From: Paenibacillus sp. Soil787
GTDB taxonomy: Bacteria > Bacillota > Bacilli > Paenibacillales > NBRC-103111
Direction: 5' to 3'
Assembly (NCBI RefSeq): GCF_001429545.1
Contig: NZ_LMSP01000013.1
Location: forward strand, 39-64,038
Length of the DNA stretch: 64,000 bases
Position 1 is the first letter of the stretch, and every line of letters starts with the position of its first letter. A model generated the notes under the pieces. The model did not search any database, was not told the DNA's origin, and saw only the letters and a list, made by a program, of their open reading frames with translations. Below, one piece after another: positions 1-9,093 of this stretch. The position numbers and the translations under genes were made by a program.

Positions 1-163
1 TCCCATTAAAGTGATGAAGAGCTCCGAAGTGGACTCAAGTACTTTAACGGGGCCCAAAGGATTTAACCCCTAAGGTCCCAGAAAACCTAAGAAATTCAAA
101 CCTTTACGCAAGTTTCGTATCTAGTTTTCAGGGAATAATATTTCCTGAGTGTATATATATCTT
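1..163. other. Leader upstream of the tRNA array, no gene seen
   Basis: No coding frame or rRNA end is recognisable here. The stretch holds one copy of a short dispersed motif (positions 38-55) and a hairpin at 128-148 with arms TCAGG and CCTGA plus inner A/T pairs, ending 15 bases before the first tRNA. It may be the tail of an rRNA-tRNA operon spacer, but nothing here matches 5S or 23S rRNA convincingly. Confidence 0.4.
38..55 (+). repeat. Short dispersed motif TACTTT-nn-CGGGG-CCC, copy 1
   Basis: The core TACTTTAACGGGGCCC recurs in near-identical form at 587-603 and 21375-21391, always in noncoding DNA. No function is known to me. The shared order is TACTTT, one or two variable bases, then CGGGG and CCC. 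Confidence 0.45.
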
Positions 164-255
164 GGAGAGATACCCAAGTGGCTATAAGGGGACCCTCTGC
201 TAAGGGGTTAGACTGCGTAAGTGGTGCGAGGGTTCGAATCCCTCTCTCTCCGCCA
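164..255 (+). tRNA. tRNA-Ser(GCU)
   Basis: A 92-nt cloverleaf with acceptor GGAGAGA/TCTCTCC, discriminator G and encoded CCA. The long variable arm is typical of serine tRNA. The anticodon loop CTGCTAA gives GCU. It is first in an eight-gene array on the plus strand. Confidence 0.93.
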
Positions 256-282
256 GTTTCCAAATATATATACCTTTTATGT

Positions 283-359
283 GGCGGCGTAGCTCAGCTG
301 GCTAGAGCGTACGGTTCATACCCGTAAGGTCGGGGGTTCGAGCCCCTCTGCCGCTACCA
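283..359 (+). tRNA. tRNA-Met(CAU), elongator type
   Basis: Acceptor GGCGGCG pairs with TGCCGCT through two G-U pairs, and CCA is encoded. The anticodon loop TTCATAC gives CAU. The anticodon stem TACGG/CCGTA lacks the three G-C pairs of initiator tRNA, and the body resembles the Bacillus elongator tRNA-Met rather than the lysidine-modified tRNA-Ile. Confidence 0.9.
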
Positions 360-375
360 TAAAACCAATCCAGTC

Positions 376-451
376 GGAGGCTTAGCTCAGCTGGGAGAGC
401 ATCTGCCTTACAAGCAGAGGGTCGGCGGTTCGATCCCGTCAGCCTCCACCA
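376..451 (+). tRNA. tRNA-Val(UAC)
   Basis: A 76-nt cloverleaf with acceptor GGAGGCT/AGCCTCC, discriminator A and encoded CCA. The anticodon loop CTTACAA gives UAC. Confidence 0.93.
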
Positions 452-465
452 TCTTTATCATTTAC

Positions 466-541
<76 letters not shown>

Positions 542-586
542 TTCTATCCCAAAAGGTGAAGATGGTTCAATGATGGAGTTTCCGAT

Positions 587-603
587 TACTTTCCGGGGGC
601 CCC
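587..603 (+). repeat. Short dispersed motif TACTTT-CGGGG-CCC, copy 2
   Basis: It lies in the spacer between tRNA-Thr and tRNA-Asp and is followed by GATAATTTTT. The core is TACTTTCCGGGGGCCCC. It matches the motifs at 38-55 and 21375-21391. Confidence 0.45.
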
Positions 604-618
604 GATAATTTTTAGCAT

Positions 619-695
619 GGAGCTGTGGTGTAGTGGCCTAACATGCCTGCCTGTCACGCAGGAGACCGCGGGTTCGAATCCCGTCAGCTCCGCCA
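619..695 (+). tRNA. tRNA-Asp(GUC)
   Basis: A 77-nt cloverleaf with acceptor GGAGCTG/CAGCTCC, discriminator G and encoded CCA. The anticodon loop CTGTCAC sits on a CCTGC/GCAGG stem and gives GUC. Confidence 0.93.
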
Positions 696-739
696 TTTAT
701 TTTTTAGTGAATTAGGACAAGCTAAAAACAATTACATAA

Positions 740-812
<73 letters not shown>

Positions 813-858
813 TTGAGATGGTTGTGCTGCAACAATGCAGCATGGTTATCTCTCATCT

Positions 859-940
859 GGAGGCTTAGTGAAGTGGCTAAACACGGCAGACTGTAAATCT
901 GCTCTCTTCGAGTTCGGTGGTTCGAATCCATCAGCCTCCA
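859..940 (+). tRNA. tRNA-Tyr(GUA)
   Basis: Acceptor GGAGGCT/AGCCTCC, discriminator A, no encoded CCA, and a long variable arm as expected for bacterial tRNA-Tyr. The anticodon loop CTGTAAA gives GUA. Confidence 0.92.
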
Positions 941-949
941 TCTTACCTT

Positions 950-1022
950 GAGTCATTAGCTCAGTTGGTAGAGCACCTGACTTTTAATCAGGGTGTCGTA
1001 GGTTCGAATCCTACATGACTCA
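950..1022 (+). tRNA. tRNA-Lys(UUU)
   Basis: A 73-nt cloverleaf with acceptor GAGTCAT/ATGACTC, discriminator A and no encoded CCA. The anticodon loop CTTTTAA gives UUU. It is the last gene of the array. Confidence 0.93.
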
Positions 1023-1041
1023 CTTTTATAAGTAAACGTAG

Positions 1042-1062
1042 AAGGCCGTGAGGTCTTTTTTT
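1042..1062 (+). terminator. Rho-independent terminator of the tRNA array
   Basis: Stem AAGGCC/GGTCTT with loop GTGA is followed by a run of T. It lies about 20 bases past tRNA-Lys. Confidence 0.75.
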
Positions 1063-1079
1063 GTTTTATATAAAGAAAA

Positions 1080-1101
1080 AACATCCATAAGCAGGATGCT
1101 T
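1080..1101 (-). terminator. Terminator of the minus-strand gene at 1106-1408
   Basis: Inverted arms ACATCC and GGATGC flank a short loop, with A-rich DNA on the left and T-rich DNA on the right. It can work in both directions and closes the small gene that ends at 1106. Confidence 0.65.
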
Positions 1102-1105
1102 TTTT

Positions 1106-1408
1106 TTATTTTAATTTGTCTGCAACCGACTTCATTTTTTGCTTCATAGAGGCCTGTTTGTCACGGCGATCGTCGATCTTGATAGATGTCGAGACTCGCT
1201 CTGCACCATTCGTAAATGGGACTTCGTGGACGGCACGAATAACTTCTAGCAGGCGGTCTAAGGGGCCCTCTAGAATGGTGCCCATTGGCGTCATTTCAAA
1301 AGCGATATCGGTATGTTTTTCTAGTTCTTTGTGCAAATCTGCGACATAACCGCTGAGGCTGGTGGTGGCTGTTCCAATAGGGATAATGGTGAATTCTGCG
1401 ATAGCCAT
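1106..1408 (-). CDS. MTH1187/YqgV-family thiamine-binding protein
   Basis: A 100-residue protein starting AIAEFTIIPIGT. It resembles the MTH1187/DUF77 family of small ferredoxin-like-fold proteins that bind thiamine-type ligands. The family pattern is visible: a hydrophobic first strand ending in PIGT, a central TPMGTILEG and a C-terminal helix. I chose the ATG at 1408 because AAAGGAG lies 11 bases before it; an ATG seven codons upstream overlaps that ribosome-binding site. It stands alone between the tRNA terminator and the GMC operon. The binding role is inferred from the family; no pathway neighbour supports it. Confidence 0.75.
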   Translation of the reverse strand: MAIAEFTIIPIGTATTSLSGYVADLHKELEKHTDIAFEMTPMGTILEGPLDRLLEVIRAVHEVPFTNGAERVSTSIKIDDRRDKQASMKQKMKSVADKLK

Positions 1409-1502
1409 GGAGGTCACTTCTCCTTTCATTTTGTAAAGCTCTCTTTCATTGTAGATGAGTGACTACTGGCAATGCAATTTACAATGAAGCTAGCCCCGCC
1501 AA

Positions 1503-3065
1503 TTAAGAGCTGGCAAGGTCAATAATATAATCGGCTGTTCTTGCTGCAATCGCCATGACGGTGTTGGTGGGATTCACTCCACTGGAAGTTACGAAGAGAC
1601 TCGCATCGCAAATGAACAAGTTTGGAATATCGTGGCTTTGACCATAAGAATTGACGACGGAGGTAGCTGGGTCTTTCCCCATTCGGCAGCCGCCCATAAG
1701 ATGCTGTGTGTCGGGTACAACGTAGGTAACCTCGCCTCCGGCTGCTTTGAGAATGAGTTTCAAATTTTCTACAGCGTGATCGATTAATTTAAGATCGTTA
1801 GCTCCATATTTGAAAGTCACGGAGGCACGAGGCATTCCGTTTTCGTCTTTTTCAGCGGATAAGGAAATATGGTTGTCCCATTGCGGAAGCACTTCGCCAA
1901 CCATGGTTAAACAACCATAGTTGTTGTATTCAAGCATGATTTGCCTAAGCTGCGGCCTCCAGACGGGCTCGTGAGAGAATTTGCTGATCCCTTGAGCCAT
2001 ATCTATAGGTCTCGAGCCGTGAGAGTGAATCGTGTAGCCACGAGCAAAGCCTCTGCGCGGATCCGTTTCATAGAAATCTTGTGTGGAGGCAAACACAGGT
2101 GTGCCTTTGTATAAACGTATCTCTTGCTCAAATTTGGCGTAGACATCATTACTGCTATGCGTCATAATCGCGCGGCCTACCCAGCCGCTGGAGTTCGCCA
2201 GACCGTCAGGAAATTGAGGAGTGGCTGAGTGAAGCAGCAGGCGAGGGGTCTCGACAACATGGGCGCTTAAAATGACAGTTTTGGCACGTTGGCGATAGGT
2301 CTTACCCTCGTTAACAAAGAGAACACTGTTGACATGCCCTTCTCTATTGACTTCGATTTGTGTAACCATACAATTTGGGAGAATTTCAGCCCCGGCTTGA
2401 ACGGCTTTTGGAATGTGAACGATCAAGGTACTAAACTTGGCATTCGGCATACAGCCTTCGATACAGAAGCCGTGATTGGTGGAGGGAGGACGGTCTTCAA
2501 AAGGAGCAGATAGAATAGCAAGCGGTGTAAGAACGGATTGAACCAAGTGCTTCGCAGCCTTTTTGAAATAAATAAGCATTAGGACTTAAAGGGTCACGCT
2601 CTGGATAAGGATATGGTCCATTGAAATTTCCCCAGGGGAAATGCTTCGGTCCGGAAACCGCAATTTCTTTTTCGATTCTGCTGTAGTAAGGCTCAAGATC
2701 TTTGTAATGAATGGGCCAATTTTCACCAACGCCGTCAATGGACTTTGTTTTGAAATCTGATTCATGGAAGCGCAAAAAAACACCGGTAAAGTTCCGCGTC
2801 CCACCGCCTATGCCCCTGCCCGAATGATACCTTCCTATTCCAAATGGTTCCGTCCAATCGACGATAGGTGTATCTTCCCATGCTAAGCTCCGCATGCTCA
2901 ACTCGTCACAAGCAAAATCCTTCTGGGGATCCCGCCCAGGGCCCGCATCGAGAACAACAACACTCAGGCCAGCTTCGCTTAACTCTTTGGCGAGCACACC
3001 GCCGGCTTCTCCTGCACCTACAATTGCGATATCGACAGCGCGTCGTGTTCATGTCTCCACTTCAT
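1503..3065 (-). pseudogene. GMC-family FAD oxidoreductase subunit, two frameshifts
   Basis: This should encode one protein of about 520 residues, the FAD-binding catalytic subunit of a gluconate/sorbitol dehydrogenase-like complex. Its ATG at 3065 overlaps the stop of the upstream gene as ATGA, so translation would be coupled. Reading MKWRHEHDA is lost near 3040, and the FAD motif IVGAGEAGG continues in another frame with no start codon of its own. A second break lies at about 2541-2545, where the frame leaves EALG and resumes as QSVLTPLAIL. The C-terminal GMC domain is intact, with HLMGGCRMG and GVNPTNTV carrying the usual active-site His and Asn. Each break is repaired by adding one base. 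It is either a recent pseudogene or a read error; the protein content between the breaks is well conserved. Confidence 0.8.
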
Positions 3066-3658
3066 GGCTTCCTCACTGCCTCCCAAGGGTCAAGTTGGCC
3101 AGGTTCAGTTCTTACATATCCGCGAGGATAAGCAGGGCCGCCATAACCGATCTCCGACCAAACCAAAGGATGTGAGGAATAGGCTTCTACACTTAACTGA
3201 AGCAGTTTATGAAATAGTGCTTTTTGTGGAATGTCATCCCAAGCTTCCGTTAGAGGGTAGCTGGCATCACTGATTTGGTGCATGATGTGCTTTTGAGCAG
3301 CTTCGTCTAATTGGAAGAAAGGTCGGCTATCGGCTATCCACCCAGTCTCGTCAATAGCTTTAAGTCCCTGACGAAGGAGGTTTTGAATGGGAGGTACATT
3401 GACCTTGCGCTGTCCTTCCCCTTTATTTTCTGCCAACGTTTGATCAATATGAGTAAGGATCGTTTGGATAACATCTCCTCGATGATCATCCATGAGCAGA
3501 GCGCACCAAGCCCGTAATGTTTCCGTTTCTACCGGAGTTAGAAAATGGTATGAATGTTCTCGCACCAGTCGGGAGGTCACAATGGACTGTGTATGGGAAT
3601 CCCATTCCTTTTGCTCATCCATGACGTTATAGGTCGGATAATAACTATGATTCTTCAA
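3062..3658 (-). CDS. Gluconate 2-dehydrogenase subunit 3 family protein
   Basis: A 198-residue small subunit of a GMC-type dehydrogenase complex. Family members are paired with an FAD subunit, often at the membrane, and help assembly or electron transfer. Visible family traits are an N-terminal segment LTPVETETLRAWCALLM and a C-terminal WSEIGYGGPAYPRGYVR. The start is TTG at 3658, ten bases after GGAGG. The stop overlaps the start of the FAD subunit (ATGA). No cytochrome subunit is next to it. If the FAD subunit is really broken, this subunit has no partner here. I see no Tat signal in the N terminus. Confidence 0.75.
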   Translation of the reverse strand: MKNHSYYPTYNVMDEQKEWDSHTQSIVTSRLVREHSYHFLTPVETETLRAWCALLMDDHRGDVIQTILTHIDQTLAENKGEGQRKVNVPPIQNLLRQGLKAIDETGWIADSRPFFQLDEAAQKHIMHQISDASYPLTEAWDDIPQKALFHKLLQLSVEAYSSHPLVWSEIGYGGPAYPRGYVRTEPGQLDPWEAVRKP

Positions 3659-3967
3659 GGTAAATCAACCTCCATAGATAGCAGTAAGAGCAAAAATGCT
3701 TATAACTGAAAATAGTAAAGGCATCATCACCGGCGGACCCGTTAGAAAGTTTCGCAATGCTAAGCTGCCTATCCGTTTCTGAACACATTTGTCTGAACCT
3801 CCAATAGGATGAAATCACCCTAGTACAATTATTTCCAAATTGCCAAAGATTATGAGTTGGTTTTATTAAGACGTGAAAGGGAGCTCTCGCATTCACATGA
3901 GGGAGGGCACATATGTTACAATAAGGAGATAGATATAGAAGTTATATAGGAGTAAGGAGAGAGGCAG
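3659..3967. other. Divergent spacer, no gene
   Basis: The 309 bases lie between the minus-strand dehydrogenase operon and the plus-strand PucR-type regulator, so promoters for both must lie here. I see no strong sigma-A promoter, repeat or coding frame with a ribosome-binding site. Confidence 0.5.
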
Positions 3968-5082
3968 ATGGATTGGGAGCGTGTAAAAGAGCGTTTGGAA
4001 GCGGTTTTACAGTCACCTATGCAGATTAGCTTGATACCCGAGGCAGATTGGGAGCATTTGGCGGAAGAGCAGGCAGAAAATCTTGAGAGCTTTAGTCGAA
4101 GTGTTGTGCGTGGACAGGATGTGCTTTTTTATTTATCCAAAGAACATAAAGATATTCGCATTCTGCAGGTTTCCAAAGCTAAATTAACCTCTTCAGAGCG
4201 CAAGCTCGTGGAGTTAACTGTTGAGTCTAAGATGACATTAGAAAAAAACAGTGGGGAATCTTTTTATCTGAAGATGAACGAAAGGCGCACCAATTAAGAG
4301 ATTGGCTGCTGCAGCAGATGGAACGCGGTTCAACCCATGCTGAGCTGCCGGATGCGCTTGCTTCACAATCCTCTCTGTATTCAACGAAAATTCCGTTGTT
4401 GTTGTACGGGGACTATTCTCAAAACCAGCGCGTTTCCTATGCGGAGCTAAAGAAACTGTTGGAGTCATTTTTTGAATCCGAGATTATCCTGATTCCTTTA
4501 CTAGAAAAAGAGTGGCTGATCCTAGCACCCGAGGGTCTACTAACCAGTGGCAGCGAAGAGCGAGAAGGGGATGAGGAAGAAAGCGTAGAGCAGATACTCG
4601 ACGCTCTCGGTTCTGGGCTGTATGAAATGCTGGCTAATGAGTGGGTTGGCGAATGCCATCTGGCCATTGATTATCCTGTAAAGCCTTCGAAATCACTATT
4701 CGCCACGATCCTCAAACTGAGGGAGACCATCATGTTAGGGCGTTCCTTTCATGTAGGCAGCTTTATTCATCTTCGTTGGGAGCTTCGTCTAGAGAAGCTG
4801 CTGCACTTGATTGACGAAGAGGAAAAGGCAGAATTCCTAGAGCAGGTGCTTCGCGGCATAGATCATGTGCTGGATGCAGAGACAGTAATTACGTTGGAAC
4901 ATTTCTTCACACTGGACTGCAACGTTAGTGAAACGGCGAAGAAGTTATATATACATCGAAATACCTTACTCTATCGTTTGGACAAGTTTAAAAATGAGAC
5001 TGGACTCGATGTGAGAACGTTCAATCATGCGGTTTTAGTGAGACTTGCATTACTATTGTACAAAGTAACGAAAAGAAAGTGA
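3968..5082 (+). pseudogene. PucR/CdaR-type transcriptional regulator, frameshifted at A7
   Basis: The gene reads as 109 codons from ATG 3968 and then changes frame. The continuing frame, with LSEDERKAHQLRDW before the ATG at 4318, runs to 5082 and ends in a PucR-type helix-turn-helix with NVSETAKKLYIHRNTLLYRL. The break lies in a run of seven A at 4242-4248; one more A would join both parts into a protein of about 371 residues. It stands directly upstream of a sugar ABC ATPase gene, and such pairs are common in Paenibacillus, which makes it a candidate regulator of that gene. A ribosome-binding site AAGGAGAGAG precedes the ATG. Deletion, read error and polymerase slippage are all possible. 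Confidence 0.75.
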
Positions 5083-5192
5083 TTTTTTTGTAGGGATTGT
5101 GCATAGTCAGTCCGGACTTCGTAGGGTAAGATGAGTATATTGAAAAGTTGATCAGCAAGCATATGATCGATAAATCGTAGGGGGAATGAACC

Positions 5193-6323
5193 ATGGCAGG
5201 TGTACGTTTAAACCATATCGTTAAAAGATATTCTGGTGCAGAAGAATCCACAGTTAAAGATTTCCATCTTGAAGTTGAAGATAAAGAGTTCGTTGTATTG
5301 GTTGGAGCATCCGGTTGCGGAAAATCCACAACTCTTCGTATGATCGCAGGATTAGAGGAAATTACTGAAGGTGAACTTTACATCGGTGACCGCCTTGTAA
5401 ATGATGTAGCTCCAAAAGACCGCGATATCGCGATGGTGTTCCAATCTTACGCCCTTTATCCACATATGACTGTTTATCAAAACATGGCATTCGGCTTGAA
5501 ACTTCGTAAATTCAAAAAAGCAGATATCGATGCTCGCGTTCGTGAAGCAGCGAAAATCTTGGATATTGTTCATTTGCTTGATCGCAAACCAAAAGCTCTT
5601 TCCGGTGGTCAACGTCAACGTGTTGCCTTGGGTCGTGCGATTGTTCGTGAGCCACAAGTATTCTTAATGGATGAGCCGCTTTCCAACTTGGATGCGAAAC
5701 TTCGTGTACAAATGCGTGCGGAAATCACAAAATTAACAAAGCGTCTTGGTGTTACAACGATCTACGTAACGCATGACCAAATCGAAGCAATGACAATGGG
5801 CGATCGCATCGTTGTTATGGATAAAGGTATCATTCAACAAGCAGCTACTCCTGAAGAAATCTACAACTTCCCAGTGAACATCTTCGTTGCGGGCTTCATT
5901 GGATCCCCATCCATGAACTTCATGACAGGTTCATTGACACAAGAAGGCAGTGGTGTTTTCTTCAAAGCAGGTACTGTAAATGTTGAAGTTCCAGCTGGTA
6001 AAGCACAAGTGCTAAAAGATAAAGGTTTCGTTGGTAAAGAAGTGATTCTGGGTGTTCGTCCAGAAGACATTCACGAAGAGCCAGTATTCTTGGAAGCATC
6101 CCCGAAGACAGTATTCAACGTTAACGTTGAGTTGACTGAGAACTTGGGTCACGAAATGTACTTATACCTGAACGGTATCGGCGCTAACACAGTAATCGCA
6201 CGTGTTGACGGTCGTTCAGGAATCAAAGAAGGCACAAATGTTAAATTGGCTCTAGACATGAACAAAGTTCATTTCTTCGATAAAGATACAACATTGTCCA
6301 TCTTGGTTAACCCTAATCTATAA
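5193..6323 (+). CDS. Sugar ABC transporter ATP-binding protein (MsmK/UgpC/MalK type)
   Basis: A 376-residue cytoplasmic ATPase that would energise carbohydrate importers of the CUT1 type. Walker [10 protein letters not shown] is at residues 38-46, the Q-loop region is [13 protein letters not shown], the signature LSGGQRQR starts at 136, and Walker B is VFLMDEP. A C-terminal TOBE/regulatory part of about 140 residues follows, as in MalK and UgpC. No permease or binding protein is adjacent, which fits the shared ATPases MsmX and MsmK that serve several importers. The ribosome-binding site is GTAGGGGGAATG before ATG 5193. Its codons look highly biased, as in a well expressed gene. A strong terminator follows. 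Confidence 0.92.
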   Translation: MAGVRLNHIVKRYSGAEESTVKDFHLEVEDKEFVVLVGASGCGKSTTLRMIAGLEEITEGELYIGDRLVNDVAPKDRDIAMVFQSYALYPHMTVYQNMAFGLKLRKFKKADIDARVREAAKILDIVHLLDRKPKALSGGQRQRVALGRAIVREPQVFLMDEPLSNLDAKLRVQMRAEITKLTKRLGVTTIYVTHDQIEAMTMGDRIVVMDKGIIQQAATPEEIYNFPVNIFVAGFIGSPSMNFMTGSLTQEGSGVFFKAGTVNVEVPAGKAQVLKDKGFVGKEVILGVRPEDIHEEPVFLEASPKTVFNVNVELTENLGHEMYLYLNGIGANTVIARVDGRSGIKEGTNVKLALDMNKVHFFDKDTTLSILVNPNL

Positions 6324-6334
6324 GCTTTAACAGT

Positions 6335-6365
6335 AAGGCCAGCCGTTATCGGCTGGCCTTTTTTG
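6335..6365 (+). terminator. Terminator after the ABC ATPase
   Basis: A perfect ten-base stem AAGGCCAGCC/GGCTGGCCTT with loop GTTAT is followed by TTTTTT. Confidence 0.92.
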
Positions 6366-6374
6366 TCTGTAGAT

Positions 6375-6432
6375 ATAGTTTCATGAACACTTTAGTTGAT
6401 TTCAACTAACTATTCCATTACGATGAAACTAT
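6375..6432. promoter_or_regulatory. Nested inverted repeats upstream of hprK
   Basis: Outer arms ATAGTTTCAT (6375-6384) and ATGAAACTAT (6423-6432) are perfect inverted copies. Between them lies a perfect dyad TAGTTGA-TT-TCAACTA (6393-6408). There is no T-run, so this is not a terminator. The nesting suggests an operator or a structured leader for the hprK operon. Confidence 0.5.
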
Positions 6433-6498
6433 TGAAAAGAATGAATAATAGCAGATGAAGCACGTTTTGCACAGGCAAAACTCGGAGGAGACAGGACG

Positions 6499-7440
6499 AT
6501 GGCCAAAAAAGTGAAGGTTTCCGAATTGGTGGAACAACTCCATATGGAGGTTCTTGCAGGTGAGTCTGGACTGAAACGTCCCATAACAACCGGTGATCTG
6601 TACCGTCCAGGTCTCGAGATGGCCGGATATTTCAATTACCATCCAAGGGAACGTATTCAGGTGCTAGGGAAGACGGAAGTCACCTTCATGGAAATGTTAA
6701 CAACGGGTGTTAGACGGAATCGGGTAGAGCAGCTATGCTCGCCAGAGGAAACACCTTGTATCATTGTGACAAGAGGACTAGATGTTCCTGTTGAATTACT
6801 GGAAGAAGCGAGAAAGCGTGACCTCCCCGTACTTCGAAGCCAAATGTCTACGACGATTTTTGCAAGTAGGTTAACAGGGTTTCTAGAGAATAAATTAGCT
6901 CCAAGTACGACTATCCATGGTGTGCTTGTCGATGTATACGGAATTGGCATGCTCATTACAGGGAGCAGCGGTATCGGGAAAAGTGAAACAGCGCTTGAAC
7001 TTGTTAAAAGAGGCCACCGGCTTATTGCGGATGACGCCGTAGAAATTCGTCAAAATGGCGATAAGGTGCTGACAGGAAATGCGCCTGAACTTATTCGTCA
7101 TTTGCTTGAAATCCGCGGTGTGGGTATCATTAATGTAATGACTTTATTCGGAGCTGGTGCTATCCGTAATGTGAAGAAGATTTCGGTTGTTGTTAAATTG
7201 GAGAATTGGCAGCAGGACAAGCAGTATGACCGATTGGGCCTCGATGAAGAATTGACACGCATCATTGATACGGATCTGCCGCTCGTCACGATTCCTGTCA
7301 GGCCGGGACGAAACTTAGCGGTTATCGTCGAAGTGGCTGCGATGAACTATCGTTTAAAACGAATGGGATATAACGCGGCACTTCAGTTTACGAATAAACT
7401 GACGGAGTCGCTGAACGAAGATTTTGAGGATTTCGATTGA
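6499..7440 (+). CDS. hprK: HPr kinase/phosphorylase
   Basis: A 313-residue bifunctional enzyme that phosphorylates and dephosphorylates Ser46 of HPr, setting carbon catabolite control in Gram-positive bacteria. The Walker A loop GSSGIGKS is at residues 155-162, and the C-terminal HPrK signature [16 protein letters not shown] is present. Length matches the family. The ribosome-binding site GGAGGAGA precedes ATG 6499. It heads hprK-lgt-ppaX-acyltransferase, the same order as in Bacillus subtilis. Its likely substrate, an HPr-family protein with Ser46, is encoded at 25452. Confidence 0.96.
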   Translation: MAKKVKVSELVEQLHMEVLAGESGLKRPITTGDLYRPGLEMAGYFNYHPRERIQVLGKTEVTFMEMLTTGVRRNRVEQLCSPEETPCIIVTRGLDVPVELLEEARKRDLPVLRSQMSTTIFASRLTGFLENKLAPSTTIHGVLVDVYGIGMLITGSSGIGKSETALELVKRGHRLIADDAVEIRQNGDKVLTGNAPELIRHLLEIRGVGIINVMTLFGAGAIRNVKKISVVVKLENWQQDKQYDRLGLDEELTRIIDTDLPLVTIPVRPGRNLAVIVEVAAMNYRLKRMGYNAALQFTNKLTESLNEDFEDFD

Positions 7441-7481
7441 TTGAGCAGTAATTTATATCATGACAATGAAGGAGTGAAACC

Positions 7482-8456
7482 ATGCTCGAAAGTGTTGCGT
7501 TTTCCTTAGGGCCGATACATGTCCGGTGGTATGGCATTATTTTAGGTACAGCCGCGTTAATAGGTTTATTACTGGCAATCCGAGAAGGGAAGCGGTTCCG
7601 AATCGTTCCTGACTTTTTCATGGATTTATTGTTAATTGGGGTACCTTCAGCGATTGTTGGCGCTAGACTTTACTATGTAGCATTCCAATGGTCCGATTAT
7701 AAGAATAATTTAGCTGAAATTTTTATGATCTGGCACGGCGGTATTGCCATTTATGGTGCACTAATTGGTGCGATTATCGGTACTTTTTTCTACGTAAGAG
7801 CTAAAGGGTACTCATTCTTGAGAATCGCGGACATCTGTGCACCAGGTTTAATTGTGGGACAAGCGATAGGACGTTGGGGCAACTTTATGAATCAGGAAGC
7901 CCACGGAGGCCCTGTTACGGAGTCATTCTTACGAAATACCTTGCACCTACCTAATTTTATCGTGAATCAAATGAACATTGAAGGTACTTTTTATCACCCG
8001 GCATTTCTATATGAATCCGTCTGGAATCTCTTAGGGCTGTTGGTTCTACTATGGCTTCGTCGCAGGCCTTTCCTACGGGCGGGGGAACTATTTTTCAGTT
8101 ATTTTATCTGGTATTCCATTGGTCGTTTTTTTATCGAAGGTGTGCGTACAGATAGTCTTGATTTCACGGGTCCCACGTGGCTTGCGTCGTTCTTGAATGT
8201 ATTGTGGTCACCAATGAGAGTTGTATTTGAACCTGGCGTACTGACATATGGCGGCAATATAAGATTCTCGCAGCTGTTAGCCCTTCTGATCGTGATTGGG
8301 ATGGCTATTATTATTATCGTGAGAAGGAAAAAGGGATACGCGAATGTGCGCTATGCGGATCCGATTGTTTCTACGAAAGCTGAAGAGAAGAACAAAGTAA
8401 TGAAAGATCAAGAAGTAGACAAAGGAGCAGACTATGATTCAAACCGTACTGTTTGA
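7482..8456 (+). CDS. lgt: Prolipoprotein diacylglyceryl transferase
   Basis: A 324-residue polytopic membrane enzyme that moves a diacylglyceryl group onto the lipobox Cys of prolipoproteins. The family signature GRWGNFMNQEAHGG lies near residues 130-143, and several hydrophobic helices are evident. Family members are usually near 270-280 residues; the extra length is a charged C-terminal tail. The ribosome-binding site is AAGGAGTG before ATG 7482. The last 23 bases overlap ppaX in another frame, so the two are probably translated in a coupled way. Confidence 0.96.
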   Translation: MLESVAFSLGPIHVRWYGIILGTAALIGLLLAIREGKRFRIVPDFFMDLLLIGVPSAIVGARLYYVAFQWSDYKNNLAEIFMIWHGGIAIYGALIGAIIGTFFYVRAKGYSFLRIADICAPGLIVGQAIGRWGNFMNQEAHGGPVTESFLRNTLHLPNFIVNQMNIEGTFYHPAFLYESVWNLLGLLVLLWLRRRPFLRAGELFFSYFIWYSIGRFFIEGVRTDSLDFTGPTWLASFLNVLWSPMRVVFEPGVLTYGGNIRFSQLLALLIVIGMAIIIIVRRKKGYANVRYADPIVSTKAEEKNKVMKDQEVDKGADYDSNRTV

Positions 8457-9093
8457 TCTGGATGGAACGATTGTTGATACGAACGAGCTAATTGTGCAAT
8501 CTTTTTTGCATAGTTTGGAAGGCGAGACGGCTGAGCCAGTTAGTCGGGAACTCATCATTCCGAATATGGGGCGCCCGCTTGTGGAACAAATGGAATTTTT
8601 TACAGGCAGGAAAGAGGTTGAAGAGATCATTAAGAAGTATCGGACCTTCAACTTATCTAAGCATGATGAGCTGGTCAAAGAATTCCCGAATGTACGCACG
8701 GCGATGGCTAAGCTGCATGAAAATGGGATTAAAATAGGAATAGTAACGAGCAAGATTCGGCAAACCACTCTGATGGGTCTGAAGCTGTGCGGGCTGGATT
8801 CTTTCGTTAGTACGATCGTGACCGTTGAAGATGTGAAAGAGCCGAAACCGCATCCGGAAGGCATAATTGCAGCGCTTAAGGTGTTAGGAAGTACTGCGGA
8901 CCAAACGGTGATGGTTGGAGATAGCCATTATGACATTGAGGCAGCCAAAAATGCGGGTGTTATATCTGTTGGCGTATCTTGGTCATGGAAAGGGCGCTCC
9001 TACTTAGAGCAATATAACCCGGATCATTTGATCGACGATATGCTTGACCTGCTTCCTATTGTGGGGCTGACGTCGGATGTGGATGCTGTTTGA
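8434..9093 (+). CDS. ppaX: Pyrophosphatase PpaX, HAD family
   Basis: A 219-residue HAD-superfamily hydrolase. In Bacillus, PpaX hydrolyses the pyrophosphate released when HprK dephosphorylates HPr-Ser-P by phosphorolysis. Motif I DLDGTIVDT is at residues 8-16, the Lys motif is in EPKPHPEG, and motif IV is VGDSHYDIEAA. The start ATG 8434 lies inside the end of lgt, with AAAGGAG before it. The stop overlaps the next gene by four bases (TTGA). Confidence 0.92.
   Translation: MIQTVLFDLDGTIVDTNELIVQSFLHSLEGETAEPVSRELIIPNMGRPLVEQMEFFTGRKEVEEIIKKYRTFNLSKHDELVKEFPNVRTAMAKLHENGIKIGIVTSKIRQTTLMGLKLCGLDSFVSTIVTVEDVKEPKPHPEGIIAALKVLGSTADQTVMVGDSHYDIEAAKNAGVISVGVSWSWKGRSYLEQYNPDHLIDDMLDLLPIVGLTSDVDAV

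Noticed and set aside
1..160. Possible 5S or 23S rRNA end before the tRNA array
   Set aside because: The context suggests it, but no conserved rRNA segment is recognisable.
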